A stretch of 21,860 bases of DNA from Rachicladosporium sp. CCFEE 5018. Taxonomy: Eukaryota; Ascomycota; Dothideomycetes; Cladosporiales; Cladosporiaceae. The stretch is from contig NAEU01000706.1 in NCBI GenBank assembly GCA_002077045.2, positions 1 to 21,860 on the forward strand, given 5' to 3'. The notes under the pieces are model-generated. The model worked only from the letters and a program-made list of their open reading frames with translations, ran no database searches and was not told the origin of the DNA. Of the stretch, positions 10,546-19,329 are shown piece after piece. The number at the start of each line of letters is the position of its first letter. Position 1 is the stretch's first letter. The position numbers were made by a program, and so were the translations under genes.

Positions 10546-11070
10546 GTTTGCCCAGCTCCAGCGATCCTCGGAGGTATTTTGCTAGCTAGGTTAGTGTGCC
10601 CGGTGTCCAAGGCCTGAGGCTGGAGCACTTAAGTCGGGAGTGCAGATCGTTGCTCAACTCAGGAGATGCCGCGAAGATATACGGTCTACGAGAGCTTCCC
10701 TGCAGGTAGCGTGGTATTCGGGGTAGCGTAGGTATGTTGTAGGGGATGGCGCAGAGGCTTAGCTCGCGGGATACAATGCTGCTGCAGCGGTACAGACGGG
10801 ATGGTGCACCAAAGGTTCATGCGGTACCTGTAGTAGGTGGCCCTTGCTGCGATCGGTAGCCGAGTAGTATGTCGACTTCGATGTCGCTAGGGTGGTACCA
10901 GTGACAAGAGGCTCAGCAAAGAACGTGAGACGCGCATACACATGCCCCGCGGCGGCAAGCTTTTACAGATTTTGTCCGTGCGTAATCTTCAGGGATTCAC
11001 TGCTCGTCTGTGCGAGATACAGATCTACATGAACTGCCGAATGCTTCCACATTGACACGGTAGTGAAGTC

Positions 11071-11090
11071 GAGCGATGAGTCGATCGCTC
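11071..11090. repeat. Short inverted repeat
   Basis: GAGCGAT at 11071-11077 pairs with ATCGCTC at 11084-11090 across a 6-nt loop. It is a small dyad about 530 bp upstream of the metacaspase start. Significance is unknown. Confidence 0.4.
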
Positions 11091-11357
11091 AGCGTCTGTC
11101 GACGGCATCATCACGCTCAGTCAGGCGGTGAACTCGAGTCCAAGGACGCACTGTGTATACAACAAGACATGCTATCACCTATCCGAACATTGCCGTGCGC
11201 AGCGAACAGCACCTCAAGGCGTTGCTTTAGCGACGCCCATGATCGATGATCTGCCCCAGTATACCACAAGAGCTGCCCTGTCTCTTTGCCTGTCGCGATA
11301 TCCCTGACCTTTGACTTCGCATGCTTCGCGGCAGCTCCGAAGCGGAGGGCGTCTCGC

Positions 11358-11388
11358 GTATGCAGCGGGTATGCAGCGGTATGCAGCC
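11358..11388. repeat. Three tandem copies of GTATGCAGCG
   Basis: Three near-identical units of 11, 10 and 10 bp (GTATGCAGCGG, GTATGCAGCG, GTATGCAGCC) lie head to tail. This is a minimal tandem repeat in noncoding sequence, possibly a slippage product or clustered protein sites. Confidence 0.65.
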
Positions 11389-12386
11389 CTATCACCCACA
11401 CGTGGCTTCGACGAGCTCCAGAGGTGGTCGCTCTGCAATCAGCATTGGCTCTCGAAATGCTGCAGCGGGAAGAAGCTGTTGCATCAGGTGTCGTGAATCT
11501 CGATTGGTCTACTGTAACGTGCCAGCACATTATGATTGCCTGATCCAACGATCTTGGGCATAGCAAAGCCACAACATGTCGCCGACAGCAGTTTCGTGGC
11601 TTGCGCTGGTGGCTACACATGGCAGCGGAAGCATGCATTCATCGCGTGGGCTATGACCATGCTGCAGGATCCACCCTCGCTTGCTGTCTATTGCGTTCAC
11701 TCGCGTAGATTTCGACAGGAATTTCCTCCGGCAAGCAACGGCAAAGTTCGGGCCTGCAGAAAGGTGCGGCCGTGCCACATGGCGTGAAGTCAACGCCTAA
11801 CCCTGGCAGACTGGACGATTTGCGGTGAGTCGTCCAATCGCTCCTCATTCGAGTTACCAGGTATCAGAGCACGTTAATTGCAAGAAGTCGCGTATCTGGA
11901 CCGAAGCTCACATCCTCGAAGCGATCAATTCCCATGTGTCGATCTTCCCCAGCTTGTCAACCCAAGCGAAGCCATGATCAGCCGTACTGACTCGTAGGGC
12001 TGAGCTCTGGAGCTCTCGCAACCAGCATGCAGCCACATTCTTAACTTCCATCCCGCGTCAAAAGCGGTCACTAAGGCTGAGCTACATGCTCCTCTCGTAG
12101 GGCTGCAGATTCACTTATGGTCCAATCTCGAGGAGGCGGAGCATTTTGCGACTAGACCTCTAAGTGAAAGGCCAGCCGATGTGACACGCCAGCGCGGACA
12201 CAGAGCATCACTGTACACTGCAATCGCAGCTAGTCGCTATATCCGCGTGGAGAGTTTCGACCGCTCCCAGAGGTTACATTGGAAACCGCACAGCCACCTA
12301 TGCGTCAATCTTGCTTCAGCACCTTCGAGCTGAGGAGAACACGGCATCAAAGTAGCAGCTCTAGATTTCCTACGCTTACTCACTCG

Positions 12387-13210
12387 TCACCTTGCTTTCC
12401 ACCTGACCCTCCGAACCCACATAGCCCACTTCCTCACATCCTCCCTCTCCAGAAGCAACTCGATGCTGAAAAGTTCCTTGGCCAACTCCTCATTGGTAGC
12501 AATCTTATGGCAAAAGCTATGACACTGCCTACAAAGCCACGCCACCTTGTTCAGCTCCCACTCGGCGTGCCATCCTCGCTTTACGGCCTTCGCGTGTATC
12601 TCGCGTGGAATGAGATGGTGGTAGGTCAGAGGCAGCTGCTCTCGGGCGCAGATCTCGCATCCGGAGGGCCGGGACGCTGTGAGCGACGGCGTGTACTCGG
12701 GCGGCGGTGAAATGGTCGTAGCAATGTAGATGGATAAGACTGGAGACAGAAAATTCGGGAGATCTGAGGGATCCGCGAGAAGAGAGTAAGATGTGAGCGA
12801 TTCGACAACGCTGTTGGGCAATGGCTCTAGTACAGCATCCAGCTGAGCTCCAACAAGAGGCGTGGCGTATCGGTCCACAAGGGGTACATCGTTCTGTATC
12901 GCGGCATAGGACAAGCTACGAAGCTCTGTTGGTAGATTCGTGAAGATCTCTTCAGCAATGTACTTCGGAGTCTCAGCTTAAGATCCGTAGCAATGGAGAG
13001 TATCACTGAAATAGATCACACCTTGATGAAGTCGCTCAGTTCAGCAGCACTGGTGTCATCACCAGTGTCTTGCACGACCGGCTTGATCTCGTTCTTGCGG
13101 CCTTTCAGGCGTCGTCTCGTCGCTGGTCGTGGCGCGAGTCTGTCGATCAATGGAGTTGATAGGCAGTCGCGAAAGACTTCGAAATTGTCCCTCTCAGCCT
13201 CAACGATCAT
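12387..13210 (-). CDS. HNH-domain protein of an uncharacterised fungal family
   Basis: Proposed exons are 13210-13022 and 12962-12387, giving 254 residues. The C-terminal half carries a zinc-finger HNH fold: Cys165-x2-Cys168, His178-His179 in TYHHLIPR, Asn201, then Cys207-x2-Cys210-His211 and His215. HNH folds are often metal-dependent nucleases, but the role of this fungal family is unknown to me. The N-terminus is basic (residues about 28-42), followed by ELSDFIK. Exon 2 alone has no usable ATG and meets an in-frame stop upstream, so an upstream exon is required. ATG at 13210 in a good context (CCGCCATGA) supplies it. The donor is AAG|GTGTGA. The acceptor is either AAG|TAC (59-nt intron, preferred because it joins FIK to YIAEEIF) or the in-frame GAG|ACT 9 nt earlier, which adds three residues. 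The protein ends in VRRVRWKAR. The gene diverges from the MBL gene. Confidence 0.85.
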
Positions 13211-13444
13211 GGCGGGTGCAGACGATGTTGCGCTCTACAACTGCGCAAGCATTCTGCTTTCTCTTGACCCTTTCTCATGCTGCAAAGCAGCGATCATCGG
13301 TGACTTGCTTGAGACAACGCAGACTAGAGCTTAACGGCATCACTACTTCTCGAAATCGATCGAAACGATGACGAGGAATCAAGCTCTCGCTCTCGGCTGC
13401 AGCTGCCTCTCCTTCGCACAGGATGGAACCACGAGGGAATTCCC

Positions 13445-13458
13445 AGTGGACGTCCACT
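13445..13458. promoter_or_regulatory. Perfect 14-bp palindrome AGTGGACGTCCACT
   Basis: The sequence equals its own reverse complement over 14 bp and contains a GACGTC core, similar to the centre of ATF/CREB bZIP sites. It lies 235 bp from the HNH start and 343 bp from the MBL start, so it could serve either gene. Binding is inferred. Confidence 0.45.
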
Positions 13459-13744
13459 CCATGCAATTCATTCCCAATTTGTTAGTTTTGGTCGTCGAAT
13501 ACACACAGAATCTGTACGAGTGATCCTCTGTAGCATGGCTGATCAAATGTCCAGCAACGTGGTATAGCCTCGTCACGACTAGCCACCTGCTGCCACCTCA
13601 TGCACCACCCCAGCACGTTGCTGCCGTGTGGAGACCTCTCGATAGTTAGTCTTGTGTATCGAATCTAGGTAGTCCAGAGCAGGTATGGCGATCTTCTCTT
13701 ACAACATCAATCTTACGTTCCACTTCTATATCGAGGCTCCTCAC

Positions 13745-13750
13745 CACGTG
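13745..13750. promoter_or_regulatory. E-box CACGTG upstream of the MBL gene
   Basis: A CACGTG core sits 51 bp before the MBL start codon, probably in the proximal promoter or leader. It is a candidate site for a Cbf1/Pho4-type bHLH factor. This is inferred from the hexamer alone. Confidence 0.3.
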
Positions 13751-13801
13751 CGCTCAATCATGACACATACAGCTCCACAAGCTCGAGCAGCAGTCTGAGC
13801 G

Positions 13802-14882
13802 ATGTCTGTCGAAGTGCGACAGCTCAACGCGGACTCCACTTTCTTATGGAAGTTCGGGGCGCCGAAGTCGTCAGGTCCGCCGATTGGGACATCCCACGAT
13901 ACTGTCTTCACAGTCCTGATCGACCCTTGGCTGGTGGGCGAGTGCTCGTATCTGCATCCTGGCTTCCAGAAGTCACAGCACACACTAGAGCCCGCGACGG
14001 CGTCTCTTGCAGATCTCAAGGAAGATGTCAACCTGATTTTGATCAGCCAAGACAAGCCAGACCATTGCCACAGTCAGTAGCTCCCACAACTCCGTGATCC
14101 GACGACTCAATCGCTAAGAAGAATACCTTCTGATAGGGCAGACTCTATGCTCACTACCTAGAGACAAGCATGTGAAGATCCTGGCTACCGCTGCGGCGGC
14201 AAAGAAGATCAAGTCATGGCAGCATTTCGAGTCTAAGGACATCACAGCCTTGCCAGCTTTCGCTGCGAAGCAGATGGAAGCGACTCTTCATCGTGTATCT
14301 CTGCCAGCGTCAGATCCAACTAGTTTACCCGGAGAAATTACGATAGCCCACATGCCTACCAGGTCCGACATTACTGGTCTCCACAACGCCCTAGGTATCA
14401 CGTACCGCCCACCCGGCTGCCGAACAGGCGCTACGATCAGCAAGGACGATGAACCGTGGCATTGTCCAGTCCATACCATTTCCCTGCTCTATACACCACA
14501 CGGCGTGGCGCCTGCCTGCGTGCAGCCGTGGCTCACACACGTACTGCAACGGACCGGGCGTGAGCCGCCTCTCACGGCGCTCTTTCACTCGCTGACTGAG
14601 GAGATAAATCTGCCATTTTTAGGTGGAAAGGTGATCGCAGGCGCGTCTGGAGGTCTCGAGCTGATGAAAGAGGTCGCGGCACGATATTGGATCTCTTCAC
14701 ACGATGGGGAGAAGGAAAATTCCGGCTGGTCTGTCAAGTGGCTTACTACTAAGAGGCACTCGGCAGCGGACATAGAGGCGAAGCTGGAAGCTGGAAGGAT
14801 CGCTGGTAAGGTGCTAGCATTGGGTAATGGAGGCTGCACTACACTCGAAAGTGGGAATGAAGCCCATTGCAGTGCAGCGTGA
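13802..14882 (+). CDS. Metallo-beta-lactamase-fold hydrolase-like protein
   Basis: Proposed exons are 13802-14072 and 14137-14882, giving 338 residues with no signal peptide, so probably cytosolic. The MBL core is seen as strands around FTVLIDPWLVGE, then NLILISQDKPDHCH, DKHVKILAT and TISLLYTPHGVAP. The usual HxHxDH metal motif is altered here: the aligned stretch reads SQDKPDH, with Gln and Lys at the first two His positions and only Asp-His kept. It may therefore bind metal differently or catalyse weakly; the substrate is unknown. The 64-nt intron runs from GTCAGT to GATAG with a GCTAAG branch-like site. Splicing joins PDHCH to RQTLCSLPRDKHVKIL, while reading through stops at once. The stop codon lies 33 bp from the convergent YVC1 stop. 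Confidence 0.85.
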
Positions 14883-14915
14883 AGCTGTACATAGAAAACA
14901 GATTGTAAGACATGG
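14883..14915. other. Minimal 33-bp gap between convergent stop codons
   Basis: Only 33 bp separate the MBL stop codon from the YVC1 stop codon. The two 3' UTRs almost certainly overlap in antisense. Confidence 0.75.
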
Positions 14916-17387
14916 CTATGTCGCATCTGCGCTAGGCAACGTGAAGTCCTCTCCCACAGCCGTCGTGCTTCCAGTCTCGAAGTCCCTCGTACTTCGCCGC
15001 CTCATACCACCCTGACTCACCTCCCGCCCAAAGCCTGTGCCAGCTCGGCTCATGCTCCTGCTCCACGCACCATTGCCATTGCCCTCGATGCCACTATACA
15101 CGCTGCGGCTCCCTCGTCGTCGCTTCAATGCATCCACATAACCACCGGGTGCATCATAGTCATTCGCACCGAGCACCTCATCCACATCGTCCATCTCGTC
15201 CAGCACGGACTGCGGTGGCTCAGCTTCGAAGACAGCTTGTAAGTCTCCATGGGCGCCAAACCGCTCCCATATCGTGAGCCAAGTGTGTTTTCTTGGTGGT
15301 GCGAGATAACGGGAGCGATTCCAGAGGTATCGGCGGTCGTGTAGCGATATGAGCAGCAGTATCGGCGCGTTCAGCACACGCACAGCTGTGACGTTGATCT
15401 TGTGGAACCAGCGATCACTGACGGCCAGCTTCAGCGGGAGTAACACAAATAGTGCGAGAACGTTGAAGGGCGGCCGGTAAGCAAACAGCGCATCAGATTT
15501 GACACCTTCGAATGTCAGAACCGCGCGCCGGAATTGGATCTCTGCTGTGGCGTTCTGCGCGAGCATCATGTAAGTATTGCTCAGCATCGCTACGAGGATG
15601 GTGAGAAACAAAGTATTGCCAAGGAAAGCAAACGTGATCATCAGAGTTGGACCCAACAGCCAGTGCATTTCGACCGAGCGCTGCACGCCTGTTCCATCGA
15701 GACCAAACCAGATCCATAGCATCCACTTGGCGATCGTAAGAGGGTGGTGAGCATTCGAACCATCTTGCGATTCGCTTAGCCAACGCATCGCGAAAAGGAA
15801 TCCGCCGAAACACCAAGCTGCTAACAGCGTAAGAAACGTAAAATCGGCCATCATCGCACGAAGTGAGATGAACAGCATGTTCTCCGGCATGATGCAGAAG
15901 GCCATCCGGGGGAGGAGTACTGGTGCGCCCAGGGCAAGCACATCTAGTGCAAGCTTCGAAATGCTGCCATCGTTCGTGGCTAGACCGTGCATACGGATCC
16001 CAAAGTACGTCCAGAAAATTAGACAGAACGCGAGATCTAGGAAGGCCCAAAGGTCAAGCACATTGTTAGTCAAGTCTGCAGTAATGCAATGCAAGAGGTG
16101 TACATACTTTCTGTATGCACGGTCCAGCCATGCTCGAACACTGATGCGACTTCGTCGAGAACCCAGCCCATTGCGTAGACGATGAAGACGAGCTCGTACA
16201 TGGTGAAGCGGAGGTGGTCGGGGCCGTAGCTGTTGGCCTTGTTGACCATGACCAAAACGTAAAGAACGAGGAGCACGGCGAATTGGACCCCTTCGATGAT
16301 ATTGCGAATGCGAGGGACAATCAGGCGGTACTGATTCAACAGCGGTGCTTTGCGTGGATCGTACAGCGAGATACCGCGGTTCTTGTAGTGGTCTGGCAAT
16401 ATGTCGATGAATGAAGTAGGTGTGTATGTGATCCTGCCACGGTACACAGCATCAACGATTTTTTGGCATGCGGACGTGCTCAGGAAGCTCTTCGACTCTG
16501 TCACAATGGCCACCTCCAAAGCAGTAAGCATTCTTTCCGAGTCGGGTCGCCAGAAGTGATCGCGGATGGTCCAATGTAGATGTATTTGATGGCCTCTTGT
16601 CACCTCGGGTGGAGCATTTTGGAAGGGCTCAAAGCCGGCGACGAGTACATTGGCCAGCAAAAGCAGGCCCTGGCGGCCTTCGTGGTCTTCATCGAGTCGC
16701 CTGAGCACTCGGGCTGCGATCAGCTCGCACACCGTCGCGCGAGTATTATTCACGGTCTGATGGTGAGCCTGATAGCTCTGCTCCCGTAAGAACTGTACGC
16801 GATTGACCAACAGGCAGTATACAACCGATACATCGTCGGGATCGTACAGATGGTCAACAAGGGGCCTGATGACAGAAATGTTCATGCGAGGGCTCTTCAG
16901 CTGCTCAGTAGAATACGGATCATCTACATAGCACGCTATCAGCCAGTGTATATGAGCAAACCCAGGGGTTCTGTTGAAGATGCCCACCAATACTCGCTAT
17001 AATCAGCTGTCTGATCCGATGAATCGTAGTGTAAACAGGCAATCGCCCGTGCGGATTTTCTACTCGCGGTCGATCGTCCCTCCTTGGAGGATAACAGCCA
17101 TCATCATCTGCTTGCTCTTCCTCTCCAAGCAAAGTCTCTTGCTCCTCTCGCGATCTTGCCAACCGCAATGCCTCACTGATGCTTCTGTGGCTTTGCCCGC
17201 GAAGCGTCTGCTTCCGGAAGAGCGTTGGACGCTGCGGCTCTGCGACCTCTACGTGTGCACTTTCGACAGATTCGCGCCGTCGTCCTGAATTGGCTGTCGC
17301 AATAGACTCTGCGACTGAAGCTTCTGAGGCGTGGCGGCCATTCTCCATGATGCCTGGAAGCCGCCATGGACTGGTTGGTTGTGACAT
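14916..17387 (-). CDS. YVC1: Yvc1-type vacuolar TRP/calcium channel
   Basis: This is a fungal TRP-family cation channel that releases calcium from the vacuole under osmotic or oxidative stress. Exons in transcription order are 17387-16988, 16923-16108 and 16075-14916 (791 residues); a longer second intron ending at 16037 would give 778. The cytosolic N-terminal region includes the family signature SVIRPLVDHLYDPDDVSVVY and YCLLVNRVQFLREQ. Membrane segments begin at about residue 345 (GVQFAVLLVLYVLVMV) and continue to about 630. They include ALGAPVLLPRMAF, the MADFTFLTLLAAWCF segment, a likely pore loop (MLWIWFGLDGTG) and a last helix (FLGNTLFLTILVAMLSNTY). The tail is cytosolic with an acidic patch and Ser/Arg-rich sequence. 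Intron 1 (64 nt, 16924-16987) has a weak GTGGGC donor, but splicing restores ASIDDPYSTEQL. Intron 2 is ambiguous. The gene shares a divergent promoter with the aldolase gene. Confidence 0.92.
16076..16107 (-). other. Ambiguous second YVC1 intron, 32 nt or 71 nt
   Basis: The donor is a canonical GTATGT at 16107. The nearest acceptor, CTGCAG ending at 16076, gives a 32-nt intron and keeps NVLDLWAFLDLAF, a plausible membrane segment start. The next acceptor, CCTAG ending at 16037, gives a 71-nt intron with a perfect CTAAC branch-like site but deletes 13 residues including LWAFLD. Both keep frame. An intron is required because reading through meets TGA. Confidence 0.55.
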
Positions 17388-17738
17388 CGCGTCGCACTTG
17401 AATTCCCCAATTGTAGATCTCTTCAAGGCATGTTCAACACCGATCGATGTCGAAGCTCGTCAGGGCAAAAGCAAAGCGCAATTGATTGAAGCTACTGGGG
17501 TACTACACGTAGATCCCCTCCATCCACAATCTGAACCTGAGCGACTCCTTCTGCACGCGTTGCATCGATCATGGCCGCGATATTCTTGGCATGACACCAA
17601 CTCCTCCTTGCCGTCAGCCCCACCACTCCATGGTAACGTGCCAGCAGTGTGGAATTCTCCCTCTAAGCCACATTAGTATACCACTCGTAGCTATCGTCAG
17701 TGTAAGTCCTCTCATCTATCTTCTTCTGTCGACCGGTC
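17388..17738. promoter_or_regulatory. Divergent promoter region of YVC1 and the class II aldolase gene
   Basis: These 351 bp separate the two start codons and must hold both promoters. A CCAAT pentamer at 17407-17411 lies within 25 bp of the YVC1 start, probably too close to act as a classical box. No TATA box was clear. Confidence 0.5.
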
Positions 17739-18810
17739 ATGCCCAGATCAACGCCCCAAGCAGCGCTTCTCAAAGCATCCACGCCGGTCCCACTCTCCCT
17801 CTTCTGCGATCTCATCACTGCGAATCATATCCTCCATCAACAACACGTCCTGGATGGCTTCGGTCATATTTCAGTTAGGAATGCGCAGGATCCGGCCAAG
17901 TTCTTCCTGTCCAGATCGCTCGCGCCCGCTCTAGTAGCCAGTCGCGAGGATATCGAAGAGTACCTTGTCGAGGATGGAAGCCCCGTCAACAAAGATGCAC
18001 CGAAAGCCTACGTGGAGAGATTCATCCACAGCGAGGTCTACAAGAAGTATGCCGAGGTGAACAGCGTCGTGCACTCGCATAGCGAAGCTGTGATACCCTT
18101 CTCGATCACGAGCATACCCGTGAGTCTTTGATTGCACTTGTAATTTGGACTTAGTTTTCCTTACAGTGTTTCCTAGCTGCGACCGGTCTACCATATGGCC
18201 TCATTCCTTTCACCTCAAGCCCCTGTCTATGATATTTCTTTACACTACAAGTCGTCCTCAGACGCGCATACCTTGCTAGTGACCTCTTCACACCTTGGCG
18301 CAACTCTGGCTACAGGCCTGCATCCGAACACTCTAGTCTCCAAGACAACTTCGATGATCAAGAACTACATCACCTCGTCAGCCACGCCCGCTACTCCCTA
18401 TCCGTCGAGCTCAGTAATCCTGATGCGCGGTCATGGCTTCACAGCTGTCGGCAAAGGCATCGAGGACGCCGTGTTCAAGGCAGTATACACATGCGTCAAT
18501 GCCAAGATCCAAGCGCAGGCAGCGCTGATGCAGGGCAGCTTTAACCTCGGCTTCGTAAGGTGAGAGGTTCGGCGCTGGCGAAGCGGAGAAGGGACCAGCG
18601 AAAAGGGAGGAGGTCAAGTACCTGAACGACAGAGAGGGAAAGGAGGCATGGGCGAGTCTGGAAGGAAGCGTGGAGAGGGCTTGGGGAGGTTGGTGTAGAG
18701 AAGTGGAAGTGGAGGGCCTGTACCGCAACGAGATCTTGGAGGTAGAGGAAGACGAGGAAGGAGATGATGGCGGATATGTTGCAGATCTCGATGATGCGGA
18801 GCGCGAATAA
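17739..18810 (+). CDS. Class II aldolase/adducin-domain protein (Mug14-like)
   Basis: Proposed exons are 17739-18119, 18177-18559 and 18606-18810, giving 322 residues. The fold is the class II aldolase/adducin type, zinc enzymes acting on sugar phosphates and related compounds; fungal members resemble S. pombe Mug14 and their substrate is unknown. Landmarks are FCDLITANHILHQQHVLDGFGHISVR, the metal-binding HSHSEAVIPF, PVYHMASFL, and the distal His in LMRGHGFTAVG. Intron 1 (57 nt) runs from GTGAGT to CCTAG and joins ITSIP to LRPVYHMASFL. After LGFVR the frame stops at 18561-18563, yet the +1 frame continues convincingly (EEVKYLNDREGKEAW, then REVEVEGLYRN) to TAA at 18808-18810. I bridge it with a 46-nt intron, GTGAGA to AAAAG. 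A frameshift or a different short intron is also possible. The tail is very acidic. Confidence 0.85.
18560..18605 (+). other. Proposed 46-nt intron or frame break in the aldolase gene
   Basis: The AAG|GTGAGA donor is strong, but the AAAAG acceptor lacks a pyrimidine tract and no branch site is clear. Alternatives are donor GTAAGG at 18555 with acceptors near 18588-18591, or a one-base slip. Only the downstream coding frame is certain. Confidence 0.5.
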
Positions 18811-19329
18811 TGGAATTATCGTCAGGACCAGAATGTCATTCCTACCCCCAGGCCTACTCAGCATCTCACTCTCTTGATATCGCGATGCTTGTACGTTGAT
18901 ACACCCCGGCCGGCACCAGGGCTTATAGACATCATGCCAGAATGACAGTCGCGCCTGCTTTGCGCCAATCTCTGTATCGAGGCGTCCTCGAACAAGCACC
19001 CCTCGAGCAAGCTTGTCGTAGCTTAACCTTCCTGATCCGACCTAGCGTGACTGCCTTATCATTTACTCTAGCAGCACTGACTTCCAACCCCATGCCATCG
19101 ACATCATCACTCACCCCGCTGTTCATCACTCACAATCATGCTTCACGCGACCTCAATAGCCTCATGCGGTAAGCTCACATCGCATCGCGTGCCTGACTAG
19201 GAAGGCATGCAGTAGCACCCAGGTGCCAACGAAAGTAAGGTACGATAGTTTGCTGCGAGGTATAAGTACCTCTCTTGCTGTCTGCGCTCTCTCTTCGGAT
19301 TCAAAAGATCTCGCACAGTATTCTTAAGC
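18811..19329. other. Intergenic region and sedolisin promoter
   Basis: These 519 bp hold the aldolase 3' flank and the sedolisin promoter. A 76-codon plus-strand frame (18942-19172) has no signal peptide or motif and is not called. The proximal part contains a TATA-like element followed by a pyrimidine-rich stretch. Confidence 0.55.
19261..19268 (+). promoter_or_regulatory. TATA-like box of the sedolisin gene
   Basis: TATAAGTA lies 69 bp before the ATG and is followed at about 19269-19300 by a CT-rich tract typical of fungal transcription start regions. This fits an inducible secreted-protease gene. Confidence 0.6.

Larger units (their letters stand above)
10546..12386. other. Large gene-poor intergenic region upstream of the metacaspase
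   Basis: These 1841 bp hold the metacaspase promoter and the 3' flank of the HNH gene. The longest frame is a minus-strand ATG frame of 173 codons (11117-11638). It is Cys/Arg/Ser-rich, has no motif or signal peptide I recognise, and is overlapped by similar-length frames on both strands, so I do not call it a gene. The region also contains a small triple repeat, a 7-bp-stem hairpin and a CACGTG site at 11399-11404. A lncRNA or small gene cannot be excluded. Confidence 0.5.
13211..13801. promoter_or_regulatory. Divergent promoter region of the HNH and MBL genes
   Basis: These 591 bp lie between the two start codons, so both promoters are here. It contains a perfect 14-bp palindrome (13445-13458), a CCAAT pentamer at 13474-13478 and a CACGTG E-box at 13745-13750, about 50 bp before the MBL start. 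Frames inside it show no recognisable protein. Confidence 0.6.

Noticed and set aside
11117..11638. Minus-strand 173-codon ATG frame
   Set aside because: No domain, signal peptide or splice support; several frames of similar quality overlap it on both strands. Kept only as a question in the findings.
12279..12710. Plus-strand 143-codon frame opposite the HNH gene
   Set aside because: It is a low-complexity Ser/Pro-rich mirror of the HNH exon, whose zinc motif clearly marks the minus strand as coding.
18942..19172. 76-codon frame in the sedolisin promoter region
   Set aside because: Short, no motif or secretion signal, and ends just upstream of the sedolisin TATA-like element; chance is likely.
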